Translations under genes and position numbers: made by a program
The notes under the pieces: model-generated
What the model saw: the letters and a program-made list of their open reading frames with translations, nothing else
Told to the model about the DNA's origin: nothing
The model's database searches: none
Shown here: positions 1-12,691 of the stretch, one piece after another
Position numbering within the stretch: the first letter of the stretch is position 1
How the letters are laid out: each line of letters begins with the position of its first letter
Source of the DNA: Dastarcus helophoroides
Lineage: Eukaryota > Arthropoda > Insecta > Coleoptera > Bothrideridae
Direction: 5' to 3'
DNA length: 64,000 bases
Assembly: GCA_028583605.1 (NCBI GenBank)
Contig: CM053334.1
Span: 22,247,726-22,311,725, forward strand

Positions 1-133
1 TACCTAATACTTAACACTCAATATTCAATACCTAATACTTAACACTTAATACCTAATGCTTAGTACTTAATACCTAATACTTAATACTTAATAATTAATA
101 CTTAATACCTTGATACTTATTACTTAATATCTG
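1..133. repeat. CTTAATA heptamer satellite, end of an array
   Basis: Degenerate 7-bp units (TACCTAA, TACTTAA). The array is cut by the window start and leads into the flank at about 134-290, which also flanks the array at 4361-5155. Confidence 0.9.
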
Positions 134-295
134 TTTCTAGTGTATTTTCTATGATCTTCGGTTGGAAAGAGGAGGATATAAACCTGATTAAACTAAATCG
201 GTTTAATGTCATATTAGTTGCATGAAACTATTTTTTATGGTTTTTGTTTGGGCGAACTCATATCAGACAGATTTCTTTCGTCACGAAGACGCAGC
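134..295 (+). repeat. Satellite flank, copy 1
   Basis: About 165 bp that match 5156-5325 (shared GAACTCATATCAGACAGATT and AACCTGATTA). Both copies directly follow a CTTAATA array. The 62-codon ORF at 222-410 starts inside this repeat and is not convincing as a gene. Confidence 0.82.
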
Positions 296-410
296 CCTGA
301 AAATTCGATATATCAAATTGATTGGACCGCAAAGAGCGGGAGCTCATTCTTTTCAACATTTAGATAGATTCGTCCCTCGAGCGACACAAGTAATAAATAT
401 CTATATTTAA

Positions 411-1269
411 ATACGTCGAAATACTTGAAGCGACAGGAACGTTCGGGACGAATTCTGTCATACCAACAGTGACATATGATTTGTGGTCACAAATGTCGTT
501 TCTCCTCTCCGGCAACTTTATATGCCCCGCTTAGGCTCCGCTGTGACATTAACCATTGTGTGCGAGGGCGATATTTGGATATATTTGAATATATACTGAC
601 ATCTGAATAACGCTGATCGATATAAATAATATCGCCAGCGTCATTTCTCGTCTCCGACGTCCCCCGAAATCAAGAAGCTGCACCAAGTAAACTTAGAATC
701 TTCGTGTTTGTTAATTTTATTTATCATTTCTGCGACCAAGTTTGCTAAATAAAATTAATAAACATAAGGTTTCCGACGAATAAGAGTCTACTACGAACTA
801 TAATCTTCGGCCTTGAAAAACTTGAAAAAGGGAAGAAATCAAAAAGTCATTTTCTTTAGCGGTTGCTTTTTACTGTCCACCGTTTTGAATTTGACATGAA
901 TTGTCATTGAAGAATTTTAAAATATTGCATTAATCATGTGTCAATATTTTTTTTTTAAATTTAAAATTTGTTATGACTTTTATTTTTATTTCTTCAATTA
1001 ATTTCTAATTTTTTAACGTAGAATTCTTTACGTCCAGAGAAAGAACAAGTGTCAAATTTTTAAAAGATAATAAGTTATCAGAGATTTATCTTCTGTGGTT
1101 GCGTGATTGACCAAATTTGTCCACAAACGCGATATTTGGAAAAAGTAAGAAACGTTTCCAGTTTAAAGTAAAACTTTTCACATACTTCCCAAAATTTTGA
1201 CTTTAAGGTTGGAATTTAGGCTTCTTTTATTTTTGTATTCAAAAGTAAACCCCGACTTTTGTCTTGAAC
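411..1269. other. Non-coding, mostly single-copy
   Basis: No gene seen. From about 1130 a motif GATATTTGGAAAAAGTAAG begins a repeat that recurs near 2147, 2665 and 2873. Confidence 0.6.
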
Positions 1270-1636
1270 CAAACATTTCTAGAATAAAATAAGGAAAAAT
1301 ATTTTTCATTGGCCTACCAGAATTTTAAATAGGCATAGCTTATCTAAAACACACAGGCTACAAAACTTTTTTCTACACCGGTCTTTTGATTTGAAACATT
1401 TCTAGAATAAAATACGGGAAAATATTTTTCATTGGCTTGCCAAAATTTTGAATAGGCATAGCTTATCTAAAACACACAAAATACAAAACTTTTTTTACAC
1501 CGGTCTTTTGATTTGAAACATTTCTAGAATAAAATAAGGGAAAATATTTTTCATTGGCTCGCCAAAATTTGAAATAGGCATAGCTTATCTAAAACACACA
1601 TATTACAAAACTTTTTTTTACACCGGTCTTTTGATG
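1270..1636. repeat. 122-bp tandem repeat, three copies
   Basis: Copies begin near 1270, 1394 and 1516, marked by CATTTCTAGAATAAAAT at 1274, 1397 and 1519 (periods 123 and 122). They share TAGGCATAGCTTATCTAAAA and ACACCGGTCTTTTGAT with few differences. Confidence 0.92.
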
Positions 1637-2960
1637 ACTAAATTCGAAACTACTGAGACGCGGCCACGAGATATATTGATTCTCAGAAATCACAGAACCC
1701 AACAAGTCAGTGAGACCCCTTGTCCACACTTTAAGGTTAAACTCAAAAATTGAAAATTTGGTTGACAAAAATTTAGGTTTATGGTATCCTAGGCCTAAAC
1801 AAAACTGAAACTTCTGTTGGTCCCTACTTCTTAAATTTAAATTAAAAGTATTAAAAAAATAATAAAATGATTGGTTTAACTCTTTGGCAAATTAAGGGTT
1901 GTTTGGATTAACCTCAAAAATCTAAATCTTTCTTGGTTTCAGGGGACAAGATTTGTATTTCTGATCTGCAAAACGGAATCTTTACTTTAAAATAGAGCAA
2001 CCTATGTTGTGTTTTTCATTCTTTTTGGTTTTAGAGAACATGATTTGTATTTCAATTTTTAAAGATAACCAAGTACCAGTTCATTCTACCAAAAAAAATC
2101 GAAAATCTGAAAAAAAATTTTTAGGAATGAAATTAGTTTGTTGATAAACGCAATATTTGGAAAAAGTGAGGAAAATTTTCAGTTTAAATTTAAAACTTTC
2201 ACTTACTTCTTCAAATTTTTGGTTATACGTTTAAAATACAACTTCCTTTAATCTTCATATTTATATACGAAATCAAACTGGCGTTTAAGGCTCAAAATTT
2301 CAGAAATAAGGTTATACAAAACATTAGAAATTTAGAGCTTAAAGTCGACATTTCAGAATTAAAATTGATGCTTCTAACTAGAAATTAAAATGTAGAAATT
2401 CGAAATCTGAATGTAAAAATTCTAACTCAGAATGTAGAAATTCAAAATTTTGATATTAATGTTGAAATTCCGAGGCAATTTTTCTAGATCCAACAAAAAA
2501 TTTTAGGTTCTTTTAGTTCTAGAAAAACAAAAAAAAATTAAATTTAGCTATCCATCGAATTTTTCATTTCTTCCGGCAATGTCGAAGGAAACGTCAAATA
2601 TTAATAATAGCCCTCGCAAATCCAGAAATAAATTCTTTCAAGATCTAACCTAAAATTGGACTTTAAACGAGATATTTGGAAAAAATAAGAAAAATGTTGC
2701 GTTTACGAGGAGGTTGTTGAGTTTGTGAGGAAAATTTCAAGTTTATGGTTAAAATGTTTACCACTTCGAAAATTTTGAGTTTTAAGAATTACCTAATCCA
2801 AAACGACTTCAACCATCGCAAATCCAAGAAACAGATCTTGTAAAACTTAATCTAAAATTTTGAATTCAAACAAAGTATTTGGAAAAGGTAAGGAAAATTT
2901 TAAGTTTAAGAGGACATTTTTGAGTTTTAAGGACAAAATGATTCCTTACTTTAAAAACTC
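1637..2960. other. AT-rich degenerate repeats, no gene
   Basis: Contains copies of a dispersed repeat (CTTTCTTGGTTTCAGGGGAC at about 1930; a second, diverged copy at 2017-2095) and three copies of a TATTTGGAAAAAG motif (2150, 2670, 2877). No coding frame. Confidence 0.55.
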
Positions 2961-2978
2961 TTTGTGATTCAAAAATTC

Positions 2979-3026
2979 TTCTTCTTCTTCTTCTTCTTCT
3001 TCTTCTTCTTCTTCTTCTTCTTCTTT
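2979..3026. repeat. (TTC)n / (GAA)n microsatellite
   Basis: About 16 uninterrupted TTC triplets on the plus strand, at the end of the LINE fragment. GAA/TTC tracts of this kind can form triplex DNA. Confidence 0.95.
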
Positions 3027-3400
3027 TTAGAGATCTTGCTATCTGTTAATTCTGGTTGTGCCTCTGTTGTGGTTCCTGGGATGTTACTGCTAACTATTCT
3101 TCCATCTTTTAGGTGGTCTCTCTTTTGGTGGCTGTTGGTTTTCCTTCCTGCGATACGTGGTAATCGATCTTGTATCATTCTGTTAACGTGAGCGTACCAT
3201 TGTCTCCTTCTTTGTCTACCCCATCGCATGAGATCCTGTATACCGTAGTGCTCTCTAATCTGTGTGTTTATTACACTCTCTCTTCTGGTCTTTTCGCCTG
3301 GTGGAGATGGTGGGTGCATTGAGTAGCCCATCATCGGTTTCTGCCGGTCCCACGCCCGCACAAGGGAGACAGCGGAGTTCTCAAACGAGGTTACCTACCT
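2979..3400 (-). mobile_element. LINE 3' end with (GAA)n tail
   Basis: On the minus strand a frame ending near 3027 shows a short motif, REHYGIQDLMRWGRQRRRQW, then HVNRM and DRLPRIA. This resembles the C-terminal tail of insect non-LTR retrotransposon reverse transcriptases (the R-x-x-W-x-x-HVxRM pattern). It is followed by a (GAA)n microsatellite (about 2979-3026; TTC on the plus strand), consistent with a LINE 3' terminus. The reverse transcriptase and endonuclease domains are absent, so this is a 5'-truncated copy. The family (RTE, Jockey or other) is not resolvable here. Confidence 0.65.
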
Positions 3401-4360
3401 AGCCGAGGTAAAAGAAGCCATAGCTCACAAAACTAAAGTTTTAACAAATTCTTACATTAAGTTAGGGAAACCGACAATCGTGATTGAATTTAAAATTTTG
3501 GCTGAAGACCCACAATTTTAACTGAATTTTAGAAGGTCTTCGCTTGAGGGCGAAGTTTTTGCGCAGTTTAGGTGTCGAAATGTTCTAAAATGTTAAAAAG
3601 GCGAGAAAAAACTGGACCATGTTTGGACTATAAAACGCGTACTTTAGGGTTTATTAATGATTTATCATTTCTTATGTACTTAAAATACTCTTTGATGGGT
3701 TATTGGAACCCTGAAGAGTTTTTTAGTTTTCTATCCGATGAGGTTGTCTTGTTCTCCAAGATTATCATAAATGTCTACAGCGAATTCGTATTAGCCTACT
3801 CTAATTTTGACACAAAGGTAATCCTTGTAGATGTAATAGGTTAATTAGCAAGTCGTGTGTTAATTGGAGTAAGGAACGCAGTAAAATCCAAAGTCATATA
3901 TAAATCCATGAAATATGCAAGCAACGGCTCGGTTCGTCATTGTGTAAACAACAATCACAGAGCGTATTCGTCTCAATTAGCGCTAACCTCAAACTCTTGC
4001 AAGTTATATGTCTTTGGTCTACGCGACAAGATTTAACATCCAAATATGCTATAAATCCCGACTTACATTCGATACAACACGCACATCTTACCTTACGGCA
4101 TTTACCTCACTTAGTACACCGCAAAATGGCGCTAGAGCACAACTAACACACGCCTGTACAAATTTCATTAGGCCGAATGCTTCATGTAAATCTGAACTAA
4201 AAAAATACCAGATCACTATAAAACCAAAGAGCCTAAATATTTGTTATATAGAAGATGTATCAACTATTTAGCGCTAAGATTTTTTCAGATTATAAAATTA
4301 CGTTCTAAATCACGAAATTACCGAAATAGTTGCTGAAAGAAAACTCAATTTAATATTCAA
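3401..4360. other. Non-coding stretch, two small unsupported ORFs
   Basis: Open frames at 3572-3844 (90 codons) and 3940-4271 (68 and 87 codons) show no motif, splice context or composition that would support a gene. Otherwise nothing is recognised. Confidence 0.5.
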
Positions 4361-5155
4361 GACTTAATACTTAATATCTAATACCTAACACCTAGTACCG
4401 AGTACCAAATACTTAATGCTTAATACCTAATACCTAATACTTTATACCTAATGCCTAATGCTTAATATTGTACTTTATACTTAATACCTAACACTACTAC
4501 TTAATACCTAATACGTAATACCTAATATCTAATACTTAATACTTAATACTATATACCTAATACTTAATACTTAATACTTAATACTTAATACTTAATACTT
4601 AATACTTAATACTTAATACTTAATACTTAATACTTAATACTTAATACTTAATACTTAATACTTAATACTTAATACTTAATACTTAATACTTAATACTTAA
4701 TACTTAATACTTAATACTTAATACTTAATACTTAACACTTAATACTTAATACTTAATAATTAATACTTAATACTTAATACTTAATATTTAATAATTAATA
4801 CTTGATACTTGATACTTGATGCTTAATACTTAATACTTAATACTTAACACTTCATACTTCATACTTAACACTTAATACTTAATACTCAATACTGAATACT
4901 TAATATTTAATACCTAATACCTAATACTTAATACTAAATACTTAATACTTCATACTTCATACTTCATACTTCATGCTTCATACTTCATACTTCATACTTA
5001 ATACCTAATACTTAATACTTAATACCTAATACTTAATACTTAATATTTATTACTTAAAACTTAATAGTTAATACTGAATACCTTATATCTAATACTTAAT
5101 ATTTTATACTTAATACCGTATACCTAATACTTAATACCTAATAATTATTACTTAA
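4361..5155. repeat. CTTAATA heptamer satellite array
   Basis: About 800 bp. The core (4560-4730) is near-perfect TACTTAA; the edges carry variants such as TACCTAA and CATACTT. A short remnant lies at 5326-5385 beyond the flank repeat. Confidence 0.95.
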
Positions 5156-5325
5156 TTTCTGCTCCTAGTGTAGTTTCCATGATTTTTGGTTAAAAGGACG
5201 CATATTAACCTGATTAGAATAAAACAGTTTAATGGCATATTAGCTGCCTGAAACTGTTTTTTTGTAGTTTGAGCGAACTCATATCAGACAGATTTCTTCG
5301 TCACGTAGGCACAACCTTCCTACTT
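5156..5325 (+). repeat. Satellite flank, copy 2
   Basis: Direct repeat of 134-295, again following a CTTAATA array. Confidence 0.82.
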
Positions 5326-5385
5326 AATACTTAACAGTTAATACATTAGACTTCTTACTTAATAGTTAACACTTAATACTAATAA

Positions 5386-6744
5386 TTTTTATATCCATCA
5401 ATTTTTGTATCTTGTATCATTTTTCTGTTAATATTTTTATTTATTATGTCCATTAATTGAAACACAGAACTTGAATCAGTATCTTTCTGAATATAATAGC
5501 TTGGTTGTCGAAACGCGTTAGCAACGTTTGTTATGTTTTTTAATCTTTCTTGGTTTCAGGGGACAAGTTCTGTATTTCAATTTTTGAAGATAACTAAGGA
5601 CCAGTCTGTTCCACCAAAAAGATAAATATATTATATCCATGGAAAGTAATTTTATAAATTGTTAAGTGAGTGGTTTTTCCTAAAGATTTTATGCATTACA
5701 AACTCGAATTTGTAAATTGTAAACTGAAAAATTCTTATTTTTGTTTTTTCGAAATATTTTTCATTGATTTTGATTTTTACTAAATATTAACGTTAACCCC
5801 AAAATGTCCAATTAAAAAAATTCTTATTAGGTTTTATTTCAAAGTTCTAGCTTTTCCCAAAGCTTACATTCTCATTTTTTATTATGAAATATTAACTTTT
5901 TCTACAGATTTTACTTCAATATCGTAATCTGAAGTTTTTTCAAGGCAGATTCAAAATTTACTTGCTTATTCAACACGAATTACTTATATAGGACCATTAC
6001 AGCCTTATATACAATAAATCATTTATCATTTCGATCGATGTATCCCAAAAGGAAATAATTGGGGACAGAAGAGAGTTAATGATCAGAAGCTGTCTATTGA
6101 ATACTTGAAAACGAAAAGAACTTCAATTTCGTCGAACAAAGGAAAAGAAAACAATATAATACATTGCCGGCTGTCACTTTGCTGATAGTAGAAATCAATT
6201 TGGAGAATTTACTGACAGAAATAGAGCGAAATATGTACGTTGGGAATACAAAAACGGAAAACATATTGCCGATACTATCCCACGAAAATGTTCTTTATGA
6301 AACCATTTAGGAAATTATATCGCCGACATCGTACGACCATGTAAAATTCGTCCACTTTCTCTTACTATTTTAATGGAGATAAAATTGATAATTGTTAAGT
6401 TTTCGTAGTCAATAAATTTAAATGTTAACTCATTTATCATCTAAAACGTTTTGTCAAGCGACCAACTGCTAGTAGCATATAAAAGATAACAATTCAGTTT
6501 TGGTGAATTTCTCATTTATTTGAATTTCTCAAATTTTTTCATAATTTCGACTTTTCTCAAAACTTCAAATTTTCTTGAAGATTATGAATTTCTGTTGTCA
6601 ATACCACTTTAAATTTTAACTTAAAAAAAACATGTTTTTGACAATTTAAGGGTTTTTTAAGTTTTTTATTATTTTGAAAATGTTCACCTCAAATTTGAAA
6701 CCCATTTCCAGAAGTATGGACTTTTTTAAAGTTTAGATTTTTCT
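5386..6744. other. AT-rich non-coding; one dispersed-repeat copy
   Basis: The dispersed repeat with CGAAACGCGTTAG and TTTCTTGGTTTCAGGGGAC lies at 5487-5622. No ORF with recognisable content. Confidence 0.55.
5487..5517 (+). ncRNA. Second hammerhead-like motif family, copy A
   Basis: CTGAATA, then a hairpin (AATAG/TTGTC, decayed) and GAAACGCG. It resembles the layout of the minus-strand copy at 28153-28123. The core is degraded (CTGAATA). Confidence 0.28.
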
Positions 6745-8650
6745 TCAATTGTTGATTTCGATTTTCCGATTTCGATTTGCCGATTTCGATTTTTCGATTT
6801 CTCTTTCGATTTTTCGATTTTGATTTTTTGATTTCGAGTTTCAGGTTTTGATTTTTTGATTTAGATTTAGATTTTTTGATTTATCCATTTCGATTTGTCG
6901 ATTGCGATTTTTCAATTTCGATTTTTCGATTTCGATTTTTCGATTTCGATTTTTCGATTTCGATTTTTCGATTTCGATTTTTCGATTTCGATTTTTCGAT
7001 TTTCATTTTTCGATTTCAGTTTTTCCACTTCGACTTTTCGACTTTCATTATTCGATTTCGATTTTGATTTTTCGATTTCGATTTTCCATTTTCGATTTCT
7101 CTTTCAATTTTTCGATTTCGATGTTTCGATTTTCAGACTTTGATTTTTCGATTTAGATTTTTAGATTTGTATTTTCGATTTCTTTTTCGATTTTTCCATT
7201 TCGATGTTTCGATTCAGATTTTGATTTTTCGTTTCAGATTTTTAGATTTTTCGATTTATCCATTTCGATTTGTCGATTTCGTTTTTTCGATTTTTCGATT
7301 TCCATTTTTCGATTTCAATCTTTCGAATTCGATTTTTCGACTTCGATTTTTCGATTTCGATTTTTCGAATTTGATTTTTCGATTATTTCACTTTGATTTT
7401 CGATTTCGATTTTCATTTTCGATTTTCGATTTTCGATTTTTCGATTTGATCTTTTGATTTTTATTTCGTTTTCCATTCATTTTTCGATTTCATTTTTTCG
7501 ATTATCGATTTTTCGATTTCAAATTTTCGATCTCGATTTTCGATTTTGATTTTCCGTTTCGTTTTTCGATTTCATTTTTCGATTTTCGATTTTTCGATTT
7601 CGATTTTTCCGATTTTTCGATTTGATTTTTTCGATTTAGATTTTTCGATTTCGATTTTCGATTTTTGATTTCGATTTTTTCAGATTTTGATTTTTCGATT
7701 CAGATTTTTAGATTTCTTTTTTATTTTTCGATTTCGATTTTCGATTTTCGATTTCGATTTCATTTTCGATTCATTTTCGATTTCGATTTTTCGATTCGTT
7801 TTCGATTTTCGTTTTTGTCGATTTTCGATTCGATTTTTAATTTCGATTTTTTGATTTCGATTTTCGTTTTTCATTTGATTTTCGATTTCTTTATTATTTT
7901 TCGATTTTTTTCGATTTTTCCGATTTCGATTTTCGATTCGATTTTCGATTTCGATTTTTCGATTTCAGATTTTTCGATTTTCGATTTTTTCGATTTCGAT
8001 TTTTCGATTTCGATTTTTCGATTTCGATTTCGATTTCGATTTCGATTTTTCGATTTCGATTTTTCGATTTCGATTTTTCGATTTCGATTTTTCGATTTCG
8101 ATTTTTCGATTTCGATTTCGATTTTTCGATTTTTCGATTTCGATTTTTCGATCTCGATATTTCCATTTTTCGATTTTGATTTTTCCGTTTCCCTCTTTTG
8201 ACTTCGATTTTTCTATTACCATTTTTCGATTTCGAATTTTCGACGTCGATTATTCGATTTAGATTTTTTGATTAGATTTTTCCATTTTAATTTTTCGATT
8301 TCGATTTTTTCATTTCGATTTTTCGACTTCGATTTCGATTTTTCGATTTCAATTTTTCAATTTCGATTTTTAGATTTAGATATTTCGATTTCTATTTTTC
8401 GATTTGTCGATTCAGATTTTTCGATTTCGATTTATCCATTCTGATTTATTGATTTCGATTTATTGATTTCGATTTTTCGATTTCGATTTTTCGATTTCGA
8501 TTTTTCGATTTCAATTTCGATTTTTCAATTTCTATTTTTCGATTTCGATTTTTCGATTTCTCGATTCTGATTTTTCAATTTCGCTTTCGATGTTTTGATT
8601 TTTCGATTTAGATTTTCAGATTTAGATTTTTCGATTTCGATTTATCCCTT
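6745..8650. repeat. CGATTT/CGATTTTT satellite array 1
   Basis: Alternating 6- and 8-bp units give a 14-bp period (CGATTTCGATTTTT) in the cleanest parts (6900-7000, 7990-8130). The many open frames here, rich in Phe, Ser, Ile, Asp and Arg or in Lys, Asn and Arg, arise from the repeat in every frame and are not genes. Confidence 0.95.
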
Positions 8651-8780
8651 TTAATTTGCTTCCAAAAATACCTCTTCTTTAAATATCTCGATTTTTTTAA
8701 AGTTTAAGTTCTTTTTTCAATATTTCGACAGATTTTTGAAGAAAAAGACTTTGTAATTCCGAAATTTTGAATGTGTCTTG
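8646..8780 (+). repeat. Flank of CGATTT array 1, shared with the intron array
   Basis: About 130 bp match 15400-15530 (shared AAATACCT, TTAAATATCTC, ATTTCGACAGATTTT, GACTTTGTAATT). Both copies directly follow a CGATTT array. Confidence 0.78.
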
Positions 8781-11001
8781 ATTATACTTCAAAATATGAA
8801 AGATAAGTAACATTTTCTTCTTAAAATTTTACTTTACACTTTAAATATCGAAAAAAAATCAAAATGTTTCAAATAATTTGTTTTTGTCAAAATTTCAAAT
8901 ATTTATGGAAACATTGAAAACATTTAACCTTGAAATATTGAATTTAATGTTCAACATTTTTGACTCGGAAGGCGAAAACTCAAGATTAATATCGACAAAA
9001 GTTAAAATTTTGGGGGAGAAGTGAAAATTTTAATACTAAACAACAGCACAAAGCAACATTTTTTTAATTTAAATTTAAACTTAAAAGTCTAAATTTCTAG
9101 GATTATTCGAAATTTTAGGAATGACAGCGAAATTCTAGAAGAGAGGTTAAAATTTCGGAAAAAACAGTGAAGAACAGGTTGGAGCTCAAGTCGAATCTTC
9201 ACCTTTAAACCTGGCTCATCAATCAATGTGATTCCAAAGTTGAAAACCTAAATCAAAATTTTCAAGATTCAAGATGAACTTAAAAAAAATGAAAATTTGA
9301 AAAAAGTCAACACCTCAAATTCAACCTTGCAAATTCTACTTTTTTTTAGAGTTTTTCTTTAAATTGAATCATGAATCTTGAATCTTAGAAGCAGCATTGA
9401 AATACCGAGAAAAGCTAGCTTTACGATAAAAGATAAGTTTTAGTAATTGTTTTAAAATTTCGACTATTTTCTATTTAAAATTTTAATTTGGATCTTAATT
9501 TATGTTAGTTTATCATATTTTCTTTATTTTAAGTATAAGTTTCTAATCAGTAGCTTAGGTTCGATAAAGCAAGAAAAATTCAAAATTTGGAAAAAATCGA
9601 AATTTTAAGTTTAAGTTCAAAATTTTGCATTTTTTTTATTTCGAATTTCGACCTCGAAATCAGAATGTTAAGAAAAGTGGTAAAATGTTGAGATTTAAAA
9701 ATAATGTCTCTTACAATTTAGAATGTTATTAAGAATGTGACTTTTTCACATTTAAAGATGAAGATATTTTTGATTTTATTTCAAAAATTCTGACTTGAAA
9801 GCAGACACTTCAAGAAAGGTCACAATTAGAACACTAAACTAAATATATCATTTTTTATTTAGATTTTAAAATTTAAATTGAGAAAAACATCAAACCTTTG
9901 AGCTCTAAATTGTAATTTTTTTGCAATTTCGGTTTTTTAATTTAACCTTTTTTTATTGAAAATTTAACTGCAAGCTTGAAATTTTAATTTTTTTATTTTT
10001 AAATGAAAAAAGGTAGATCTAACAGGTTCTATAACAAAGTAAAAAATTTCAAGTGTAAAAATAAAATTGTCATTTTTCTCCCAAAATGTGTATTTTTGAT
10101 TGTTTCTCCAAGAATTCAAAAAATTAAAATGTCTCAAATTTTGGATGTTCCACGAAGCTATAGAAATTTCTCATTTTCGATGTTGTTTTTTAAACAGTTC
10201 AGTCAAAATTTTGAGCTTTTATAAAGTGAAAATTCCAGAAAAAGTTTTATAAGATGAGGTAGAAATTTTGAATAAATATTTGACTGAGAAATGTCAAACT
10301 GTGAAGATAAGCACTAGAATTTTTTTTATTTCTCAAAAGTTGATTATCTTAACCAAAGGTTCTCTAACCACGTTCTCTAACTTTTAAACAACTGGTTGTA
10401 ATTGCTCTATATAAATAACAACCAGTGATTTGAGTCCTGATAAATGAGCTCATTTTAATATTGCGCCAAAATCTTTCCTTATCGAGTTAGAAAATGCCTT
10501 GCAGGCTCAATGTATATATTTTAAAAGCTGCAAACATTTTTTCAGAGTGAAATTAAATGGCGTGTAGCGATATTAAAATAGAATATAAATGGGCTACCAT
10601 TTATATTAGCCAAATAATAAGCTTTATGGTAATAGATATAGTTTCAAATTGCTGGCATGTTACGCACCCCCCATTTTCATCTCGTTCCATCCCGCCTGTC
10701 GAGAGAAGGATTTCCGAACGTATTAAGGCTTTTTATAATGAGAGGTTATTTTTTATTATTAAGATGTTTTAGGTTTAATACCAAAATTCCCTCACTTCAA
10801 TTTATGCGCGGATAAAGGATCGTTTATATCTTTGATGTTGCATAGCACCGTAATGTACTTTTTTTTTAATTACGTTATTTATAAATTACGTACAAATCTC
10901 ATATCCATCTCTTTTTAGTTTCCCCATTGTAAATAAAACAAGACCGACAAATATCAGATTTTAATGAAAAAGTCGCTAATAATAAAATATACATGCCACA
11001 A
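8781..11001. other. AT-rich non-coding DNA downstream of iPLA2-VIA
   Basis: Degenerate A/T-tract DNA to about 10380. A 9-bp inverted repeat ACTGGTTGT/ACAACCAGT lies at 10391-10427. The iPLA2-VIA 3' UTR probably occupies 11001 down to about 10940 or 10735. ORFs at 10003-10224 and 10557-10772 are unsupported. Confidence 0.55.
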
Positions 11002-12137
11002 TTATTCTTCATTCAGTATATTTGCAAGTTCCTTCATTAACCCCATATTAGACCTCATATAAACTTTCGTTTCCCACAACATTTGACAAAGCTTTTCATC
11101 CGATTTTTCATCTAACCCAAATTCCTCGGACATCCGCGGAGAAAATCGAAAGAACGGTACGCCAATCGAAGAACACCAAGCTCTTGCTCGATCAACAACC
11201 CTGCCATCGCTAGCAGTCGCTTGGTCAACGAGTAAATTACCCAAAGCGGATATCCCAAATACTAACCTGGCACTATCCAGAAGTCTTTCCGGTCTAAAGA
11301 CGTCAATGTTCCTGATTTGGGTCACTGGTACCACCCCCGTGCCCAAACTCACAACTACCGAAACCGGCGAAGCTTCTTCTTCTCGCCCGGTGGCTTTCAA
11401 CGCTAAAGTATGCTCATAAATTTCCGTAAGCGCATCAAGCGTCGGATTATTGGCCACCAACCCACCATCCAAATAAGGCCCGAATGCTCTAAAGTAAGTA
11501 GGGGCTGCCCCAGTCGCCCTACCAACCTCCCAAATATGCTGCTCTTCCGGTGGAAGCGGTAACTCATACGAAGACTCATTTTTAATACCCAATATCTCAC
11601 TAGCGCTTTGATAGTTCCTAAATAGGTGTAATTCTACAGGTCGACGATCTGCCAGTACCCCAGTTATCATAACTCTGGGGTGCTTAATAGCAGTCATCAC
11701 CGTGTCTATACCAAAACTGTCTTTCAGGATGTTTTCCAGTGGGTCGCTCGGGTACGGTCTCATGCCGACAAAAGTCATTTCTTTGAGCCGAAAATAGAGA
11801 CGAAGACATTCACGCATAGTTCGCCCCGTGGCTATCCCCAGGGCTAATATACCGCCAGTGCTGGTTCCAGCTAACCAGTCGAAGCACTGCACAATGGGTT
11901 TTCCGAATGTGTCTTCGAGCTCCAGCAATATTTGAACCAGTATTAGACCTCTTATGCCGCCGCCGTCCAAACAGAGTAATCTTCCTTTTTTTTGGTTGTT
12001 GATGCTTCTCGCAGAAGCGTTGTCTTTGGCCGCTATGGACAGTATTTGGTCTAGTATGTCTCGGTTGTTCGACTCCATGGCTTTCGGTGGGGGTACTCCG
12101 TCGAAGGTTCCGTTGTGGACGCAGCCTTCTGTACAAC
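11002..12137 (-). CDS. iPLA2-VIA: iPLA2-VIA exon 2 (patatin-like catalytic domain)
   Basis: This terminal coding exon encodes residues 419-796. The acceptor is TTCTATTTCTTAG, with the first exon base at 12137. The patatin domain shows the oxyanion loop DGGGIRG (476-482), the nucleophile elbow GTSTG with catalytic Ser511, and the DGG motif with catalytic Asp642, so the Ser-Asp dyad is intact. The motif order and spacing match animal PLA2G6. Gly419 is rebuilt across the splice (phase 1), and the sequence between splice site and domain (CVHNGTFDG, then PPP) reads in frame before the internal Met439. The stop is TAA at 11004-11002. Possible poly(A) signals on the minus strand are ATTAAA at 10965-10960 and AATAAA at 10757-10752. 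The minus-strand ORF at 11810-12136 and plus-strand ORF at 11954-12148 are shadows. The enzyme is expected at cytosol, mitochondrial and ER membranes. Confidence 0.95.
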
Positions 12138-12439
12138 CTAAGAAATAGAAAAAGCTAGATTATACTTTCTTCGGCTAAATGAATTCTCAGAGGCTGATTC
12201 CTGCAAATTTTAAATTTTTAACATTTATACCGGCAGCTATAAAGAAACAGGTGTGCTTTGGTAGCTAGCTTCAGGATGAATTTAAACTTGTGGTACTATA
12301 AGAGTATCAAACCCAATTGATGATAATAAATTAAAATTGTTTTTCAATCCATTGAATCAGAAGTAAAATTAAATCCTGCGAGTTCTCAAAGCCAATTCTC
12401 TCGCTGTATCTCTTCCTGTACAGTTGAATTTCTGATCCT

Positions 12440-12590
12440 TTCATACACAGTTAGAATCCTTGATATATTCAAAAGATTGGTACATTGAATTCTTCACCGA
12501 TTCATAGTTAGAACCCTTCGATGTATTCAAAAAATTGGTACATTGAATTCTTTACCGATTCATAGTTAGAACCCTTCGAATATTTGATTA
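12440..12590. repeat. 57-bp tandem repeat, about 2.5 copies
   Basis: Marked by TTAGAA(T/C)CC at 12451, 12508 and 12566 and by TTGGTACATTGAATTCTT. Lies in the iPLA2-VIA intron. Confidence 0.85.
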
Positions 12591-12691
12591 ATTAATTTGG
12601 CTCGAATTCTTCATCGAAAACTGTTAACTGTCGAACAATTTAAATAATTGCCATTTCCAAACCTTACTTCGTGAAATTCTTCAAAATTCAT

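Noticed and set aside
3572..3844. 90-codon plus-strand ORF
   Set aside because: No recognisable domain, no splice or promoter context and AT-rich random composition; cannot be called a gene.
6876..8222. Many ORFs rich in Phe/Ser/Ile/Asp/Arg or Lys/Asn/Arg on both strands
   Set aside because: They come from the CGATTT satellite in all frames; the same is true at 13180-15173.
11403..12148. Extra ORFs overlapping iPLA2-VIA exon 2 on both strands
   Set aside because: Shadow frames of the patatin exon.
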